Source: Porticoccaceae bacterium (lineage in GTDB: Bacteria > Pseudomonadota > Gammaproteobacteria > Pseudomonadales > Porticoccaceae). From it: a stretch of 64,000 nucleotides of DNA. Position numbers and translations under genes: made by a program. Location of the stretch: positions 162,892 through 226,891 of the forward strand of contig JAJFKC010000030.1 in the NCBI GenBank assembly GCA_021773435.1, given 5' to 3'. Positions 16,185 through 26,245 of the stretch are shown piece after piece. The notes beneath the pieces were generated by a model. That model saw only the letters and a program-made list of their open reading frames with translations. It was not told the origin of the DNA and ran no database searches. Position 1 is the stretch's first letter, and each line of letters opens with the position of its first letter.

Positions 16185-16916
16185 ATGGCTCGCATCATTT
16201 TATTACTCGCCCTCGGCTTTGTACTCTGGTATTTGTGGCAGCAGTTTAAGGGGCTTCAAAAAAGGGATCCAAAAGAACGCAGAGCAGCTCTGTGGAAGTT
16301 TATATTTACTGCACTGTTTGTTACTACTCTTGCTCTTGTCGTCACCGGTCGCGCCCATTGGTTGGCTGCCGCCTTTGCCGGACTGCTACCGCTAGCCAAA
16401 AATTTAATGATGCTTGCTGCCCGCTCAGCGCCCTTTGTTCAGCTGTGGCGCAAACACAGCAACTCCCAGTTTGGCCCGCGGATTAAAACGCCCTACCTTG
16501 AAGTCAAAATCAATCTACGCAGTGGCCACATCGATGGCAAAGTATTGCAGGGCGAATTCGCCGAACAAATGTTGTCTGACCTCGACCGGGCACAGCTAGA
16601 TAAATTGCTGGAACTATTGCGCGGTGTCGATCGCGAAGGCGCCATGCTGCTTAACGCCTACGTAGTGCGCCGCTTTGGGCCAGCCGGTCAACATGAAAAT
16701 CAGCAGCAGCAATATCAACGTCAATCCAGTAGCCAAACTAGTCTGACACAAACGGAAGCCTGGCAAATTTTGGGCCTGGAGGCCGATGTTGATGAAGACA
16801 CTATCATTAAGGCCCACAAGCGGCTCATACAGAAACTGCATCCGGATCGCGGCGGCAATGATTATCTCGCGGCCAAAGTTAATGCCGCCAAAGACCTGCT
16901 ACTAAAAGGCAAATAA
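16185..16916 (+). CDS. Membrane-anchored J-domain protein
   Basis: The 243 residues begin with hydrophobic helices (about 1-20 and 38-75), followed by a soluble region with the repeated-looking EVKINLRSGHIDGKVLQGEF, then a Gln-rich linker (about 170-190) and a C-terminal J-domain of roughly 55 residues. The HPD tripeptide is in KLHPDRGGNDY. A C-terminal J-domain behind membrane helices resembles the Pam18/Tim14-like bacterial J-proteins, which stimulate DnaK at the membrane. Client and partner are unknown. It may be in one transcript with trhP. Confidence 0.82.
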   Translation: MARIILLLALGFVLWYLWQQFKGLQKRDPKERRAALWKFIFTALFVTTLALVVTGRAHWLAAAFAGLLPLAKNLMMLAARSAPFVQLWRKHSNSQFGPRIKTPYLEVKINLRSGHIDGKVLQGEFAEQMLSDLDRAQLDKLLELLRGVDREGAMLLNAYVVRRFGPAGQHENQQQQYQRQSSSQTSLTQTEAWQILGLEADVDEDTIIKAHKRLIQKLHPDRGGNDYLAAKVNAAKDLLLKGK

Positions 16917-16963
16917 CCGCAAATCGTCATTCGCGACCCTGCCCATCGACCGGCATATGACTT

Positions 16964-16969
16964 TATAAT
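16964..16969 (+). promoter_or_regulatory. -10 element of the tRNA-Arg promoter
   Basis: A perfect TATAAT lies 32 bp before the mature tRNA 5' end and is followed by GCCAACCC. The -35 is weak, so this is a tentative assignment based on position. Confidence 0.45.
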
Positions 16970-17001
16970 GCCAACCCTGACAGTGCCTATATCTACTTAC
17001 A

Positions 17002-17078
17002 GCTCCGGTGGCACAGCTGGATAGCGCGGCCCCCTCCTAAGGGGCAGGTCAGAGGTTCGAATCCTCTCCGGAGCGCCA
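17002..17078 (+). tRNA. tRNA-Arg, anticodon CCT
   Basis: A full cloverleaf can be drawn. The acceptor is GCTCCGG (17002-17008) with CCGGAGC. The D-arm is GCAC...GCGC. The anticodon arm GCCCC-CTCCTAA-GGGGC has CCT at positions 34-36. The T-arm is AGAGG-TTCGAAT-CCTCT. The discriminator is G, and CCA is encoded. It reads the rare AGG codon. It stands alone between the J-domain and PilZ genes; no integrase lies beside it. Confidence 0.97.
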
Positions 17079-17243
17079 AGTTCAGCAAGCTATAAGCAGG
17101 CCAGAACAGCACTAAATGTCAATATTTCAGCTGGTTATGTCAATTTACTAGCCGCCTTAAAACACCAAATACTGCTGCATAAACCTTTTTATCTGCTATT
17201 CTATGCGCCTGGATTGCGCCAATGCGCGCGCACGAGAGGGGCA

Positions 17244-17609
17244 ATGGCAACTAACAATAAACGGGGCGATCGACAACAAGCAAGAACCCGACTCCTCAAG
17301 TTAATCCGCGTAAAAAATAGTGAAGACAAACGACTCTTCGGTCACGTCGTGGACATATCTATCGGCGGCATGAAAGTTAACACCAATATTGATGTTAAGG
17401 TGGGCGATCATCTCAATTTTCTGATCGAGCTGCCTTTAGCCATCTCTTCAACACCACTTGATGTGCGTGTAGAAGCCACCTGGATCGGCACTACCGACAA
17501 GCATAATGGCCACGATGTGGGCTGTCGTTTTATTGCTATTGAGAAGGCAAACCGGGATGTTTTGCTAAAACTCATCGAAAAATACCCTATGGGCACAGGA
17601 GAGATCTAG
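17244..17609 (+). CDS. PilZ-domain protein (possible c-di-GMP receptor)
   Basis: Single-domain protein of 121 residues. The ATG at 17244 follows GAGAGGGGC and is preferred over an upstream TTG. The PilZ signature is present: a basic N-terminal stretch with arginines (DRQQARTR) and the DxSxGG motif as DISIGGMKV near residue 40, followed by the beta-barrel (VRVEATWIGT, HDVGCRFIAI). PilZ domains commonly bind c-di-GMP through these two elements and act in motility, adhesion or exopolysaccharide control. The partner is not visible from context. Confidence 0.88.
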   Translation: MATNNKRGDRQQARTRLLKLIRVKNSEDKRLFGHVVDISIGGMKVNTNIDVKVGDHLNFLIELPLAISSTPLDVRVEATWIGTTDKHNGHDVGCRFIAIEKANRDVLLKLIEKYPMGTGEI

Positions 17610-17712
17610 AGTATTTTATGATGCTTATCTGACCATTACCGAGTCGTGGTTAGAGTTCAGGGAAATCCGTGGGTACTATAACTCAAATATAACTCAAAAC
17701 CTTAGCGCTCAG

Positions 17713-17742
17713 CGCCACGCCACGCCACGCCACGCCACGCCA
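17713..17742 (+). repeat. Six tandem copies of CGCCA
   Basis: Bases 17713-17742 are six perfect CGCCA pentamers, about 105 bp before the acyltransferase gene and after the PilZ gene. They lie in an otherwise AT-rich intergenic stretch. Copy number could vary by slippage. Confidence 0.9.
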
Positions 17743-17847
17743 AAATTAGACTTTATAAATCTGACAAAGTACCGTTATATTCTGGCGCTCATCCTCAAAT
17801 TTGGCTAGTGAAATACTTTGCTGACAAGACCACTCCGAAATTAATCT

Positions 17848-19560
17848 ATGCTTAATATAGAAAATTATTTGCAGGATCGCTATCCCCGCTGGCAGATAAA
17901 GCAATCACCGATTACTAGACCATTAATTACGGCATTACGGCTATTGCTTCACGAAAAGGAACTCCGTCAAATAGAAGCAGAAAATACCGATAAAACTGTT
18001 TTCGATTTTATTGGGCAGGTGCTGCGTTATTTCGATTTTTCCTACTGCGCAAAAGATGGAGAAACACAACGTATACCCGCTACCGGCAAAGTCGTCATTA
18101 TCGCCAATCACCCTATCGGCACCCTTGATGGCCTAGCCCTACTGGAGATGGTTGGCAAGGTCAGGTCTGACGTGAAGATAATCGCCAACGATGTGCTGTC
18201 AGTAATCAAACCACTTCAGCCACTGTTGCTGCCTGTTAATAACATGCGCGGTAACACAGCCCGCAAAAACTTAATAGATATTCGCAAGTTTCTAGAAGAC
18301 CAGGGCGCGCTACTGGTTTTCCCTGCTGGTGAAGTGTCAAGATTCGGCCGCAAGGGGGTTTGTGACGGCAAATGGCATCATGGCTTTTTGCGGTTGGCAA
18401 TTGCCTGTCAAACACCGATATTGCCGGTTTATTTCGATGCTCGCAATTCGGTATTTTTTTATGCTTTATCGATGCTTGTCAAGCCGCTGTCTACGCTATG
18501 GCTGGTACACGAAATGTTTAAACATAAAGGCTCCCGAGTAGATATCCGGATTGGCGAGTTAATTGCCTACCAAAATTATCAATTCATCAACCTGCCGATC
18601 CGAGAAAAAGCACAGTTATTCAAGCGTCATCTTTATCTGATTGGTAAAAATCGGGCGGGTATTTTTCCGTGCCAGAAAAGCATTGCGCTACCTGAACGGC
18701 GGCACGATTTACGTAATGAAATTCAACAATGTGAATTGCTGGAACAAACCGTCGATAACATGGCCATTTATTTATACCAACATCAGCAAGACACCAGCAT
18801 TATGAGAGAGGTTGGTCGTCTACGTGAATTGTCTTTTCGGGCTGTTAATCAGGGTACGGGGGAGCCCCGAGACCTGGATAACTATGATCAGTCGTATCTC
18901 CATTTGATTTTGTGGGATAAAACCAACCTGGAGATAGTGGGCGCCTATCGACTCAGGGATACCCGCGCCGCAGATGCCAACACGCAAAGCCATTCACAAC
19001 TCTACTGCTCAACCCTGTTCGATTTCACCCCGGCGATGCAACCCTATTTTGCAAAGGGCCTGGAATTAGGCAGGAGTTTCGTCCAGCCATCCTACTGGGG
19101 CAGACGTAGCCTGGGTTCTCTTTGGCTGGGGATCGGGGCATTTTTACAAAAAAATCCGCAATACCGCTATTTATATGGCCCGGTTTCTTTGAGCGGCTTA
19201 TACCCGACGCTGGCTAAAGACATGCTGGTCTATTTTTATCAACAACACTTTAAAACTTCGCAAGCTCTTGCCGAAGCCAAAAACCCTTATAACATTTCAT
19301 TCCAACAGCAAGAGATGCTGGCACAAAAGTTTCCCGGTGTTAATTACCCTGCAGAATTCACCCATCTTAAACATCAGCTGGCTAATATTGATTTGCGTGT
19401 GCCGACGCTATACAAGCAGTATTCAGAGCTATGTCATCCGGGCGGCATACAGTTCGCTGCTTTTAATATTGACCCTATATTCGCCAATTGTATTGATGGT
19501 CTGATTATCATCGACCTGACTAAATTGAAGGCCTCGAAGCGCAAACGTTACATGGGCTAA
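17848..19560 (+). CDS. Two-domain acyltransferase, PlsC-type plus OlsB-like GNAT (OlsF-like)
   Basis: The 570-residue protein joins two acyltransferase modules. Residues about 60-260 are PlsC-like, with [17 protein letters not shown] (the NHx4D motif in NHPIGTLD) and [14 protein letters not shown] as the acceptor-binding block. Residues about 320-560 resemble OlsB-type N-acyltransferases ([47 protein letters not shown]). In OlsF-type proteins this pairing makes ornithine lipids from ornithine by N- then O-acylation, which is the likely role here; siderophore- or haemolysin-related acylation is an alternative. It starts with ATG at 17848 and stands alone between PilZ and ubiE. Confidence 0.82.
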   Translation: MLNIENYLQDRYPRWQIKQSPITRPLITALRLLLHEKELRQIEAENTDKTVFDFIGQVLRYFDFSYCAKDGETQRIPATGKVVIIANHPIGTLDGLALLEMVGKVRSDVKIIANDVLSVIKPLQPLLLPVNNMRGNTARKNLIDIRKFLEDQGALLVFPAGEVSRFGRKGVCDGKWHHGFLRLAIACQTPILPVYFDARNSVFFYALSMLVKPLSTLWLVHEMFKHKGSRVDIRIGELIAYQNYQFINLPIREKAQLFKRHLYLIGKNRAGIFPCQKSIALPERRHDLRNEIQQCELLEQTVDNMAIYLYQHQQDTSIMREVGRLRELSFRAVNQGTGEPRDLDNYDQSYLHLILWDKTNLEIVGAYRLRDTRAADANTQSHSQLYCSTLFDFTPAMQPYFAKGLELGRSFVQPSYWGRRSLGSLWLGIGAFLQKNPQYRYLYGPVSLSGLYPTLAKDMLVYFYQQHFKTSQALAEAKNPYNISFQQQEMLAQKFPGVNYPAEFTHLKHQLANIDLRVPTLYKQYSELCHPGGIQFAAFNIDPIFANCIDGLIIIDLTKLKASKRKRYMG

Positions 19561-19649
19561 CCTGGTCTTCAAGGGAGTGCTACTCGCGCCGTCTTTTTCG
19601 CACCTTGCGTGGCCCAGTGTACAATAGCAAGTTCAATTTGGGAGCGGCA

Positions 19650-20399
19650 ATGGCCACCGACAAAATCACGGATTTTGGTTATCAACAGATACCTGCAGGC
19701 GAAAAGGCCGAAAAAGTCGCGGATGTATTTGATTCCGTCGCTTCTAAATACGACATCATGAATGACTTGATGTCCGCAGGTGTGCATAGAATCTGGAAAC
19801 GCTTCACCATCGAACTGTCCGGCGTCCGTCCAGGGCATAATGTCCTTGATATCGCTGGTGGCACTGGGGATTTGGCTCTTAAATTTGCAAAGCTGGTCGG
19901 TTCCGATGGTCGCGTTGTACTCGCAGACATTAATAGTTCCATGCTCGCTGTCGGACGAGATCGGCTTCTCGACGAAGGCGCTCTCGCTAATCTCGAGTTT
20001 ATCCAGGCCGATGCCCAAACCCTGCCTTTTGTAGACAACATTTTCGATTGCGTCACCATCGCCTTCGGCTTGCGTAACGTCACCGACAAAGACGCTGCTC
20101 TGAGATCAATGTACCGTGTGTTAAAACCCGGTGGGCGCCTGCTGGTGTTGGAATTTTCTAAACCCGGCAACCCCCTGCTGAGCAAACTCTATGACACCTA
20201 CTCTTTTGAGGTCTTACCAAGACTGGGTAAATTAATCGCCGGGGATGCCGATAGTTATCAATATCTCGCCGAATCCATTCGTATGCACCCCGACCAGGAA
20301 GTCCTTAAAACGATGATGACAAGCGCAGGCTTTGACCATTGTAGCTACCATAATTTAAGTGGCGGTATTGTAGCTTTGCATCGGGGAATCAAAACTTGA
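19650..20399 (+). CDS. ubiE: Ubiquinone/menaquinone C-methyltransferase
   Basis: SAM-dependent enzyme that C-methylates the benzoquinol (and demethylmenaquinol) ring in quinone synthesis. The ATG at 19650 follows GGGAGCGG and gives 249 residues starting [15 protein letters not shown]; an upstream in-frame GTG/TTG extension was rejected. Family blocks include [21 protein letters not shown], the SAM-binding [14 protein letters not shown] (about 65-78) and [16 protein letters not shown]. It overlaps ubiJ by 4 bp and begins the ubi-his-tat run. Confidence 0.97.
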   Translation: MATDKITDFGYQQIPAGEKAEKVADVFDSVASKYDIMNDLMSAGVHRIWKRFTIELSGVRPGHNVLDIAGGTGDLALKFAKLVGSDGRVVLADINSSMLAVGRDRLLDEGALANLEFIQADAQTLPFVDNIFDCVTIAFGLRNVTDKDAALRSMYRVLKPGGRLLVLEFSKPGNPLLSKLYDTYSFEVLPRLGKLIAGDADSYQYLAESIRMHPDQEVLKTMMTSAGFDHCSYHNLSGGIVALHRGIKT

Positions 20400-21049
20400 G
20401 CATCATCTTCACCATGGCCTGTGCCAGGGCTGAGAAAATCTTGAATACTGCTATTGCCCATGCACCGCAGCGTGAAAGCGTTTTTGAAGATATCGCCGGG
20501 AAATCTATTCATGTCACCACCCATCTCCCCAGCTGTGATTTCATCGTCCAGTGTAGAGACACCGATATTGCTCTTTACCCTGGTCCTTTTCCAGTCTCGG
20601 AGATCGCGGCGGATGTTCAACTAAGTGGCTCGACCCCAGCGCTAGTTTTTTTCGCCCTTGAACAACAATCGATAACTTTGGCCGACGCTGTAGATAATCA
20701 CGATGGCCCGGTAAAAATATCCGGTGATCAAGAATTTTTGTCGACCCTTCGCAAGCGTTTACAACATCTCGATATTGACTGGGAGGCTTTAACTGCCAGC
20801 TTACTTGGCGATATTCCTGCACATCTATTGGCTGAATCCGTGCGAAAAGGTAAAGCCTGGCAAGACCAAACCATATCGCGATCTGCGGATAGCATGGAAA
20901 ATTACTTCCGCCATGAGTGGGCCTCATCACCCCTGCAACGAGCTGCGAGCCAGATCAGTGATACGCTCATTGAACTCGGTGGTGATAGAAAGCAGTTGCA
21001 GACGCGGCTTGATGCGTTGAAATCGCGCTTTTTGCAGATCATCGGCTAG
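20396..21049 (+). CDS. ubiJ: Ubiquinone biosynthesis accessory factor UbiJ (SCP2 domain)
   Basis: UbiJ binds ubiquinone intermediates through its SCP2 lipid-binding domain and scaffolds the cytosolic Ubi complex. The 217-residue chain carries an SCP2-like N-terminal half ([20 protein letters not shown] region) and a C-terminal amphipathic coiled-coil region. The first possible start is TTG at 20396, overlapping the ubiE stop; an ATG at 20414 would give a chain closer to known UbiJ N-termini. Position between ubiE and ubiB is the strongest evidence, since sequence conservation in this family is low. Confidence 0.88.
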   Translation: MSIIFTMACARAEKILNTAIAHAPQRESVFEDIAGKSIHVTTHLPSCDFIVQCRDTDIALYPGPFPVSEIAADVQLSGSTPALVFFALEQQSITLADAVDNHDGPVKISGDQEFLSTLRKRLQHLDIDWEALTASLLGDIPAHLLAESVRKGKAWQDQTISRSADSMENYFRHEWASSPLQRAASQISDTLIELGGDRKQLQTRLDALKSRFLQIIG

Positions 21050-21091
21050 ATCGGCCACATTTTCACCAACTTTAATGGCTGAATTTAGTTG

Positions 21092-22705
21092 ATGTCTCGT
21101 ACTCTCCGAATTATCAAAATCAATCAAGTCTTTCTACGTTATCGACTTGATAGCTTTTTCAATGCTCGGTCCCTGCCCTGGATTATTCGTGCGCTGCTGT
21201 TTCCATTACGTATTTTGCCAGGACCAACTGAAAGCCGTGGAGTTCGGCTTCGCTGTGCTCTGGAAGATTTAGGGCCTATTTTTGTTAAATTTGGCCAGCT
21301 ACTGTCGACACGCCCAGATCTGATTCCAGCCGATATTTGCGAAGAACTGGGTAATTTGCAGGACCAGGTACCGCCTTTTGAATCGGACCTATTTATACAA
21401 CGCCTGGAAGCAGCCTTAGGTGACAGCGTTAAAAACTTATTTAAATCATTTGATCAGGAACCGTTAGCGTCGGCTTCCGTCGCCCAGGTACATGCTGCAG
21501 TATTACCCGATGATCGAGAAGTCGTCGTTAAAGTTATTCGGCCCGGTATCGAGAAAGTTATTGAGCAGGACTGCGAACTCCTAATGAGTATCGCCCAGGT
21601 GGTAGAAAAATACGCCGTTGACGGCAAACGGCTCCGGCCCATAGAGGTTGCCCGCGATTACCGTACCACCATATTCGATGAATTAAATCTGCAGAGGGAA
21701 GCGGCCAACACTGTCACCTTGCGACGTAATTTTGAGAATTCACCGCTGCTATATGTGCCTGATGTTTACTGGCCCTACTGCAATGAAAACGTCCTGGTCA
21801 TGGAGCGCATTTATGCAACTCCCGTGACCGATATTGCCCAACTCAAGGAATCCAATACTAATTTTAAAGTACTTGCGGAGCGAGGTGTTGAGATTTTCTT
21901 CACCCAGGTTTTTGAGCACAATTTTTTCCATGCCGACATGCACCCCGGTAATATTTTTGTCGACACCTTTAATCCCGATGAGCCTCGCTACATGGCTATC
22001 GACTGCGCCATCATCGGGTCGCTGTCTGATCGCGATCAGTATTTTTTAGCCAGAACGCTGCTAGCGGTGTTTCGCCGCGATTACCGGCAAGTGGCTGAGT
22101 TACACGCGCTAGCCGGATGGGTCAGTGAATCCGCATCGGTAATCGAGGTGGAATCGGCTATTCGCACAGTCTGTGAACCCATTTTTCAACGGCCATTAAA
22201 GGATATTTCTTGCGGACATTTGCTGGTCAGCCTTTTTCAGGCCGCGCGACGATTTGATGCCGAAGTGCAGCCATCATTAGTATTGCTGCAAAAAACCCTG
22301 CTCAATATCGAAGGACTGGGACGTCAGCTCTATCCAAACCTTGATCTTTGGGCCACTGCCCATCCCTTTCTCGAACGCTGGCTGGTGAACCATTTTGGAC
22401 CGGGCAATCTGTTTAAACGGCTGCGTAAAGATGGTCCAGAATGGGTCGAGCAATTGCCAGAGTTACCGCAGCTGGCACTTCGCTCGCTGGAACAATTACA
22501 AAAACTTGAAAAAACGCTTAGCAACCCACCACGACCAGCAAAATCAGATTTGATCGCTAATACCAGGCTTAAAATTATTGGTGCCCTATTGGCCGGCACT
22601 GGCTTAGGCAGCCTTCTCATTGCCAGTCAGGGTATCGACGGCAACGCAACTACCCTGGGCCTGATATTCGCCGCTGCGGGTACGTTACTGTTACTGCTGC
22701 GGTGA
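21092..22705 (+). CDS. ubiB: Ubiquinone biosynthesis atypical kinase UbiB
   Basis: ADCK/UbiB-family atypical kinase-ATPase needed for aerobic coenzyme Q synthesis, thought to help extract lipid intermediates from the membrane. The ATG at 21092 gives 537 residues. The KxGQ motif is in [16 protein letters not shown] (about 73-88), the Ala-rich loop in [11 protein letters not shown], the invariant Lys in [11 protein letters not shown], and the catalytic region in [14 protein letters not shown]. Two C-terminal transmembrane helices (about 492-535) anchor it. It is third in the ubiE-J-B run. Confidence 0.97.
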   Translation: MSRTLRIIKINQVFLRYRLDSFFNARSLPWIIRALLFPLRILPGPTESRGVRLRCALEDLGPIFVKFGQLLSTRPDLIPADICEELGNLQDQVPPFESDLFIQRLEAALGDSVKNLFKSFDQEPLASASVAQVHAAVLPDDREVVVKVIRPGIEKVIEQDCELLMSIAQVVEKYAVDGKRLRPIEVARDYRTTIFDELNLQREAANTVTLRRNFENSPLLYVPDVYWPYCNENVLVMERIYATPVTDIAQLKESNTNFKVLAERGVEIFFTQVFEHNFFHADMHPGNIFVDTFNPDEPRYMAIDCAIIGSLSDRDQYFLARTLLAVFRRDYRQVAELHALAGWVSESASVIEVESAIRTVCEPIFQRPLKDISCGHLLVSLFQAARRFDAEVQPSLVLLQKTLLNIEGLGRQLYPNLDLWATAHPFLERWLVNHFGPGNLFKRLRKDGPEWVEQLPELPQLALRSLEQLQKLEKTLSNPPRPAKSDLIANTRLKIIGALLAGTGLGSLLIASQGIDGNATTLGLIFAAAGTLLLLLR

Positions 22706-22769
22706 TGCTGTCATAATTCTCGCGACGGACCAGCTAAATCTTGCATCTAGTTCACTAAGAGCTTCCTGA

Positions 22770-23168
22770 ATGGAACAGTCAGCTAAAACATACATCGACC
22801 AGGTAGCCTGGAATGATCAGGGCCTGGTTCCGGTCGTTGCTCAGGATCAAATCACCCAGGCGGTTCTGATGGTCGCATGGATGAACCGCGAAGCCCTGAA
22901 CTTAACGGTGACCGAGAACCGCGCCGTGTACTGGTCGCGTTCACGGCAAAAACTTTGGCGCAAGGGCGAAGAATCAGGCCACGTGCAACAGGTGAGCGAA
23001 ATTCGTCTGGACTGTGATAACGATGTCATCCTGTTACAGGTTGAACAACTAGGCGGGATTGCTTGTCATACTGGTCGGGCCTCCTGTTTTTTTAGTATTT
23101 TAAAAGACAATCAGTGGCACGCTGTTGATGCAGTCTTAAAAGACCCTGATACCATTTACCAAAAGTAG
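22770..23168 (+). CDS. hisI: Phosphoribosyl-AMP cyclohydrolase
   Basis: Zn-dependent third enzyme of histidine synthesis, which opens the purine ring of PR-AMP. The 132 residues show [32 protein letters not shown] and the metal-binding region [11 protein letters not shown] with [13 protein letters not shown]. Here hisI and hisE are separate genes 16 bp apart, unlike the enterobacterial fusion, and sit between ubiB and tatA as in Pseudomonas. It starts with ATG at 22770. Confidence 0.97.
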   Translation: MEQSAKTYIDQVAWNDQGLVPVVAQDQITQAVLMVAWMNREALNLTVTENRAVYWSRSRQKLWRKGEESGHVQQVSEIRLDCDNDVILLQVEQLGGIACHTGRASCFFSILKDNQWHAVDAVLKDPDTIYQK

Positions 23169-23184
23169 ATTAAAAACATAAACC

Positions 23185-23553
23185 ATGAACGATTTAAGAT
23201 CAGACGATAACAGCGATAGCAACGCAGAGATTGACGTATTAAAGGCGCTAGATATTATTCTCGCACAGCGTAAAAATGAGGATCCAAAAAAGTCTTATGT
23301 GGCCAGCTTGCACGCCAAAGGACTTAATAAAATTCTCGAAAAAGTCGGAGAAGAATGTACCGAGACTATTGTTGCGGCCAAGGACGCTGCGACGTCCGGC
23401 AAATACGACGAAGTCGTTAGTGAAACCGCCGACCTTTGGTTCCATACACTGGTAATGCTTTCACACTTAGGTGAAAATGCCGACGCTGTACTGGCGGAAC
23501 TTGCTCGCCGATTTAACACATCAGGGCTGGTGGAAAAAGCCAGCCGTAAGTAG
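23185..23553 (+). CDS. hisE: Phosphoribosyl-ATP pyrophosphatase
   Basis: All-alpha MazG-like enzyme that converts PR-ATP to PR-AMP, the second step of histidine synthesis. Residues 20-122 hold the family blocks [33 protein letters not shown] (metal-binding EExxE-type acids) and [13 protein letters not shown]. The first 18 residues form an Asp/Ser/Asn-rich extension not usual for the family. It begins with ATG at 23185, 16 bp after hisI, and is followed 17 bp later by tatA. Confidence 0.96.
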   Translation: MNDLRSDDNSDSNAEIDVLKALDIILAQRKNEDPKKSYVASLHAKGLNKILEKVGEECTETIVAAKDAATSGKYDEVVSETADLWFHTLVMLSHLGENADAVLAELARRFNTSGLVEKASRK

Positions 23554-23570
23554 TAAATGCGGAGACGATT

Positions 23571-23843
23571 ATGGGATTAGGCGGAATAAGTATTTGGCAA
23601 CTGGTCATCATCCTTATCATCGTGTTGCTTATCTTTGGCACCAAGCGCCTGAAAGGCCTGGGCGGCGATCTGGGTGGGGCAATCAAGGGTTTTAAAGAAG
23701 CCGTCTCAAACGAAGACGACGTTGCCGATGGTGATGGTGATAGTGATGGTAAAAATACCACCAAAAACAAAACTGATGACACGGTGCAAACCAATCAAAG
23801 TGCTGAACAGGACACTGACGGCAGCAGCGACAAGTCTGCCTAG
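23571..23843 (+). CDS. tatA: Sec-independent translocase subunit TatA
   Basis: Pore-forming subunit of the twin-arginine export system. The 90-residue protein has an N-terminal transmembrane helix ([18 protein letters not shown]), the hinge [20 protein letters not shown], and an amphipathic helix. An unusually acidic tail, with Asp-Gly and Asp-Lys repeats, follows from about residue 48. It starts with ATG at 23571 and is the first of tatA-tatB-tatC on the same strand, all in line with hisE. Confidence 0.95.
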   Translation: MGLGGISIWQLVIILIIVLLIFGTKRLKGLGGDLGGAIKGFKEAVSNEDDVADGDGDSDGKNTTKNKTDDTVQTNQSAEQDTDGSSDKSA

Positions 23844-23888
23844 CACACCCTTCCCTTCCTGCATCAGAATCCCGGCGCAGAATACCTA

Positions 23889-24428
23889 ATGTTCGATATG
23901 GGCTTTGCTGAATTACTGCTAATCGCAGTGATTGGTCTCCTTGTTATCGGCCCTAAAAGAATGCCCGAAGCGATTAGAGTATTGGGCTACTGGCTAGGCA
24001 AATTACGTCGTTCAGTCAACAGCGCCCGACAGGAAATGGAGCGAGAGTTTGGCCTCGATGATATGCGTAAGGATCTACATAACCAATCTTTACTGGCGCA
24101 ATTTGAAAAAGAGCGCCGGCAAATTGAGCATAGTCTCAGTTCAAGTAAACCAGCAACTGATTCGACGCTTACATCTGAAAATAATGCCAATAGTGGTGAA
24201 AATTCGGCTCTCGATAATGAAAGCGACACTGCAGACGAAGAACGGGAAATGCTACAGGCCTTTGAGGATTTTGAGAAAGAATTTGGCGTTGATGATGTTG
24301 AAACTGAAAATAGCGACTCCGCTCAGGGTGGTACGGATAGCAAGGCAATAAGTAATACGACCGACACAGAAGCTACTAAAGAAACCGCTGAAGAAGCCAC
24401 CAGTAATAAACCAGACCAACTTAGATAG
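23889..24428 (+). CDS. tatB: Sec-independent translocase subunit TatB
   Basis: Substrate-receptor partner of TatC. The N-terminus MFDMGFAELLLIAVIGLLVIGPKRMPEAIR (described by its FxELL and LVIGPKRMP blocks) is diagnostic of TatB; a long amphipathic helix follows to about residue 80. Residues about 85-179 form a low-complexity acidic tail rich in Asp, Glu, Ser, Asn and Thr. The start is ATG at 23889, 45 bp after tatA. Confidence 0.95.
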   Translation: MFDMGFAELLLIAVIGLLVIGPKRMPEAIRVLGYWLGKLRRSVNSARQEMEREFGLDDMRKDLHNQSLLAQFEKERRQIEHSLSSSKPATDSTLTSENNANSGENSALDNESDTADEEREMLQAFEDFEKEFGVDDVETENSDSAQGGTDSKAISNTTDTEATKETAEEATSNKPDQLR

Positions 24429-24488
24429 ACTTCACTTTCACACCTGTCCTAAACCCAGTCAATTCTAGCAATAACACAGCAGTATTTA

Positions 24489-25346
24489 ATGACCGAAGCG
24501 CCTGACAATGACAATATAGATAAAAACCAAAGCCTGGTAGAACACCTGATTGAATTACGTGACCGGTTGCTGCGAATTATTGTGCTGACCGTTATTTTAT
24601 TTGCCTGCATGTTTCCTTTTGCCAACGAAATTTATAATTTCGTCTCGGAACCATTGCAATCGCTTCTACCCGCTTCCAGTACAATGATTGCCACCGACGT
24701 GGCCTCACCTTTTTTAACGCCCTTTAAACTGACCATGTTCCTGGCCTTGTTCGCCGCGATGCCCGTTATTTTATATCAGACCTGGGCTTTTATCGCACCG
24801 GGACTCTACACCAAAGAACGGCGCATCGTACTACCGCTATTCGCCTCTAGCGTCATACTGTTTTATTCCGGCATGGCTTTCGCCTATTACGTGGTGTTCC
24901 CGTTGGTATTCGGTTTTTTCACCAGCGTAGGGCCAGAAAATGTCGCGGTGATGACAGATATATCCCGCTATCTAGATTTCGTACTCAAGTTATTTTTCGC
25001 GTTTGGCATCGCCTTCGAAATCCCCATCGCAACGATTCTCCTTATCTGGACTGGCGTAGTGACACCGCAAAGCCTGGCCGGCAAACGCCCCTACGTAGTG
25101 GTGATGTGTTTTGTCGTTGGCATGCTACTCACCCCGCCGGACGTAATTTCACAGGCTCTGTTAGCCGGGCCCATGTGGATATTGTTTGAAATTGGTGTAT
25201 TTTTTGGTCGCTTGGTCTATAAAGAGGAATCGAGCGATACAGATACCGACAATGATATTAGCTCAGATAATGAGTCAGTTGGTGCTGATAACGATACTGA
25301 TAAAGACGCTGCAAAAAATGCCACCTCAGGCGAAGGCTCTACTTAG
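24489..25346 (+). CDS. tatC: Sec-independent translocase subunit TatC
   Basis: Six-helix core of the Tat receptor complex that recognises twin-arginine signal peptides. The 285 residues include the cytosolic N-terminal block [35 protein letters not shown], the periplasmic [12 protein letters not shown] segment and [20 protein letters not shown]. Residues about 243-285 are a hydrophilic Asp/Ser/Asn tail beyond the last helix. It starts with ATG at 24489, 60 bp after tatB. It is the last gene of the plus-strand run before the convergent thiamine operon. Confidence 0.96.
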   Translation: MTEAPDNDNIDKNQSLVEHLIELRDRLLRIIVLTVILFACMFPFANEIYNFVSEPLQSLLPASSTMIATDVASPFLTPFKLTMFLALFAAMPVILYQTWAFIAPGLYTKERRIVLPLFASSVILFYSGMAFAYYVVFPLVFGFFTSVGPENVAVMTDISRYLDFVLKLFFAFGIAFEIPIATILLIWTGVVTPQSLAGKRPYVVVMCFVVGMLLTPPDVISQALLAGPMWILFEIGVFFGRLVYKEESSDTDTDNDISSDNESVGADNDTDKDAAKNATSGEGST

Positions 25347-25377
25347 GTAACTCGATCGATAATGCACGACACGTGGC

Positions 25378-25410
25378 AATATTATTGTACTATTAACTTT
25401 AAATAATATT
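25378..25410. terminator. AT-only inverted repeat between convergent tatC and the thiamine operon
   Basis: AATATTATT (25378-25386) pairs with AATAATATT (25402-25410) across a 15-nt loop, 30 bp past the tatC stop and 50 bp from the kinase stop. Its position suggests a weak bidirectional terminator, although the stem has no G or C. Confidence 0.35.
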
Positions 25411-25459
25411 CTTATCTATTTGTTATATATGGTTTATTAGTCAGTTAAAGGCTTTAGGA

Positions 25460-26245
25460 TCACCTTAATAGCAACCAGGCCATCTCATAAAAATTAACAA
25501 TATCCCTGGCCAGTTGCTGAGTCTCTTCAGCGACCCCCTGATCAGTAATCCGGGCCGTTAACTCAGGGTTTTGCCAATACCTCGCCACACCCATGGCATC
25601 GACCAGGGCCGAACCGCCGCCAGCATATTCCCAATCAAGCACCACCAGTTGGCCTTCGCCCTGTTCAATAATATTTGCCGGAATCAGGTCATGGTGGCAT
25701 AACACCGGATCTTTTATCGCGCCTTGAAACTCAGGCAGTCCCGCTTCAATATTCTTGTACAATTTTAACGCTGACATCGGAAAAGGCTGATCGCTTTCGA
25801 GCAGGCGTTGCCAATAGCTGCGCAAGTGCGCTTCATAATCAAACAGGGGCACACCTTGTTTGACGTTGTGAATCTGGGTAATCAGATCGACCAGACTATC
25901 GGCTTTTAATGGGTCGGCGAGTTCATCAGGCTGCCACTGGTAGCCTTCGATATATTCTGTCACCAACACTCGCTTGGTGGCATCGCAATGAAACACTACG
26001 GGTGCAAATGCTTTGCCCTGAATAAGATCAAGGATCTGCTGTTCCCGCTGACGGTCAATACCCAGGCTTTCTCCATCTTCGTGATTGACTCTTAAAACCA
26101 ACCGAAGCCCCGCTGCTTTCAGTAAAAATAGCTCGTTAGTCAAACCGCCCGTTAAGCGCCGAATAATGGTCGGTGGATCATTGAGAGGCAACCGCCATTC
26201 CGGCCAGGTATCAAACGCCGTTTGCGCCGCTTCAGATAGTGACAT
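25460..26245 (-). CDS. Aminoglycoside-phosphotransferase-fold kinase, probable thiamine kinase
   Basis: Small-molecule kinase of 261 residues. The P-loop-like start is TGGLTNELFLLKAAGLRLVLR, the catalytic loop CHHDLIPANII (HxDxxxxN) is near residue 195, and the metal-binding VLDWEYAGGGS follows. The fold covers choline, aminoglycoside and thiamine kinases; third position in a TPP-riboswitch operon with a PnuT-like permease argues for thiamine kinase (ThiK-like), which traps imported thiamine as the monophosphate. The ATG at 26245 overlaps the end of the permease gene by 14 bp, showing tight coupling. Confidence 0.85.
   Translation of the reverse strand: MSLSEAAQTAFDTWPEWRLPLNDPPTIIRRLTGGLTNELFLLKAAGLRLVLRVNHEDGESLGIDRQREQQILDLIQGKAFAPVVFHCDATKRVLVTEYIEGYQWQPDELADPLKADSLVDLITQIHNVKQGVPLFDYEAHLRSYWQRLLESDQPFPMSALKLYKNIEAGLPEFQGAIKDPVLCHHDLIPANIIEQGEGQLVVLDWEYAGGGSALVDAMGVARYWQNPELTARITDQGVAEETQQLARDIVNFYEMAWLLLR

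Noticed and set aside
17002..17078. tRNA-Arg as the attachment site of a genomic island
   Set aside because: No integrase or repeat of the tRNA 3' end was seen, and housekeeping genes follow.
17713..17742. CRISPR-like repeat
   Set aside because: The unit is 5 bp, perfectly tandem, with no spacers and no cas genes nearby; it is a microsatellite.
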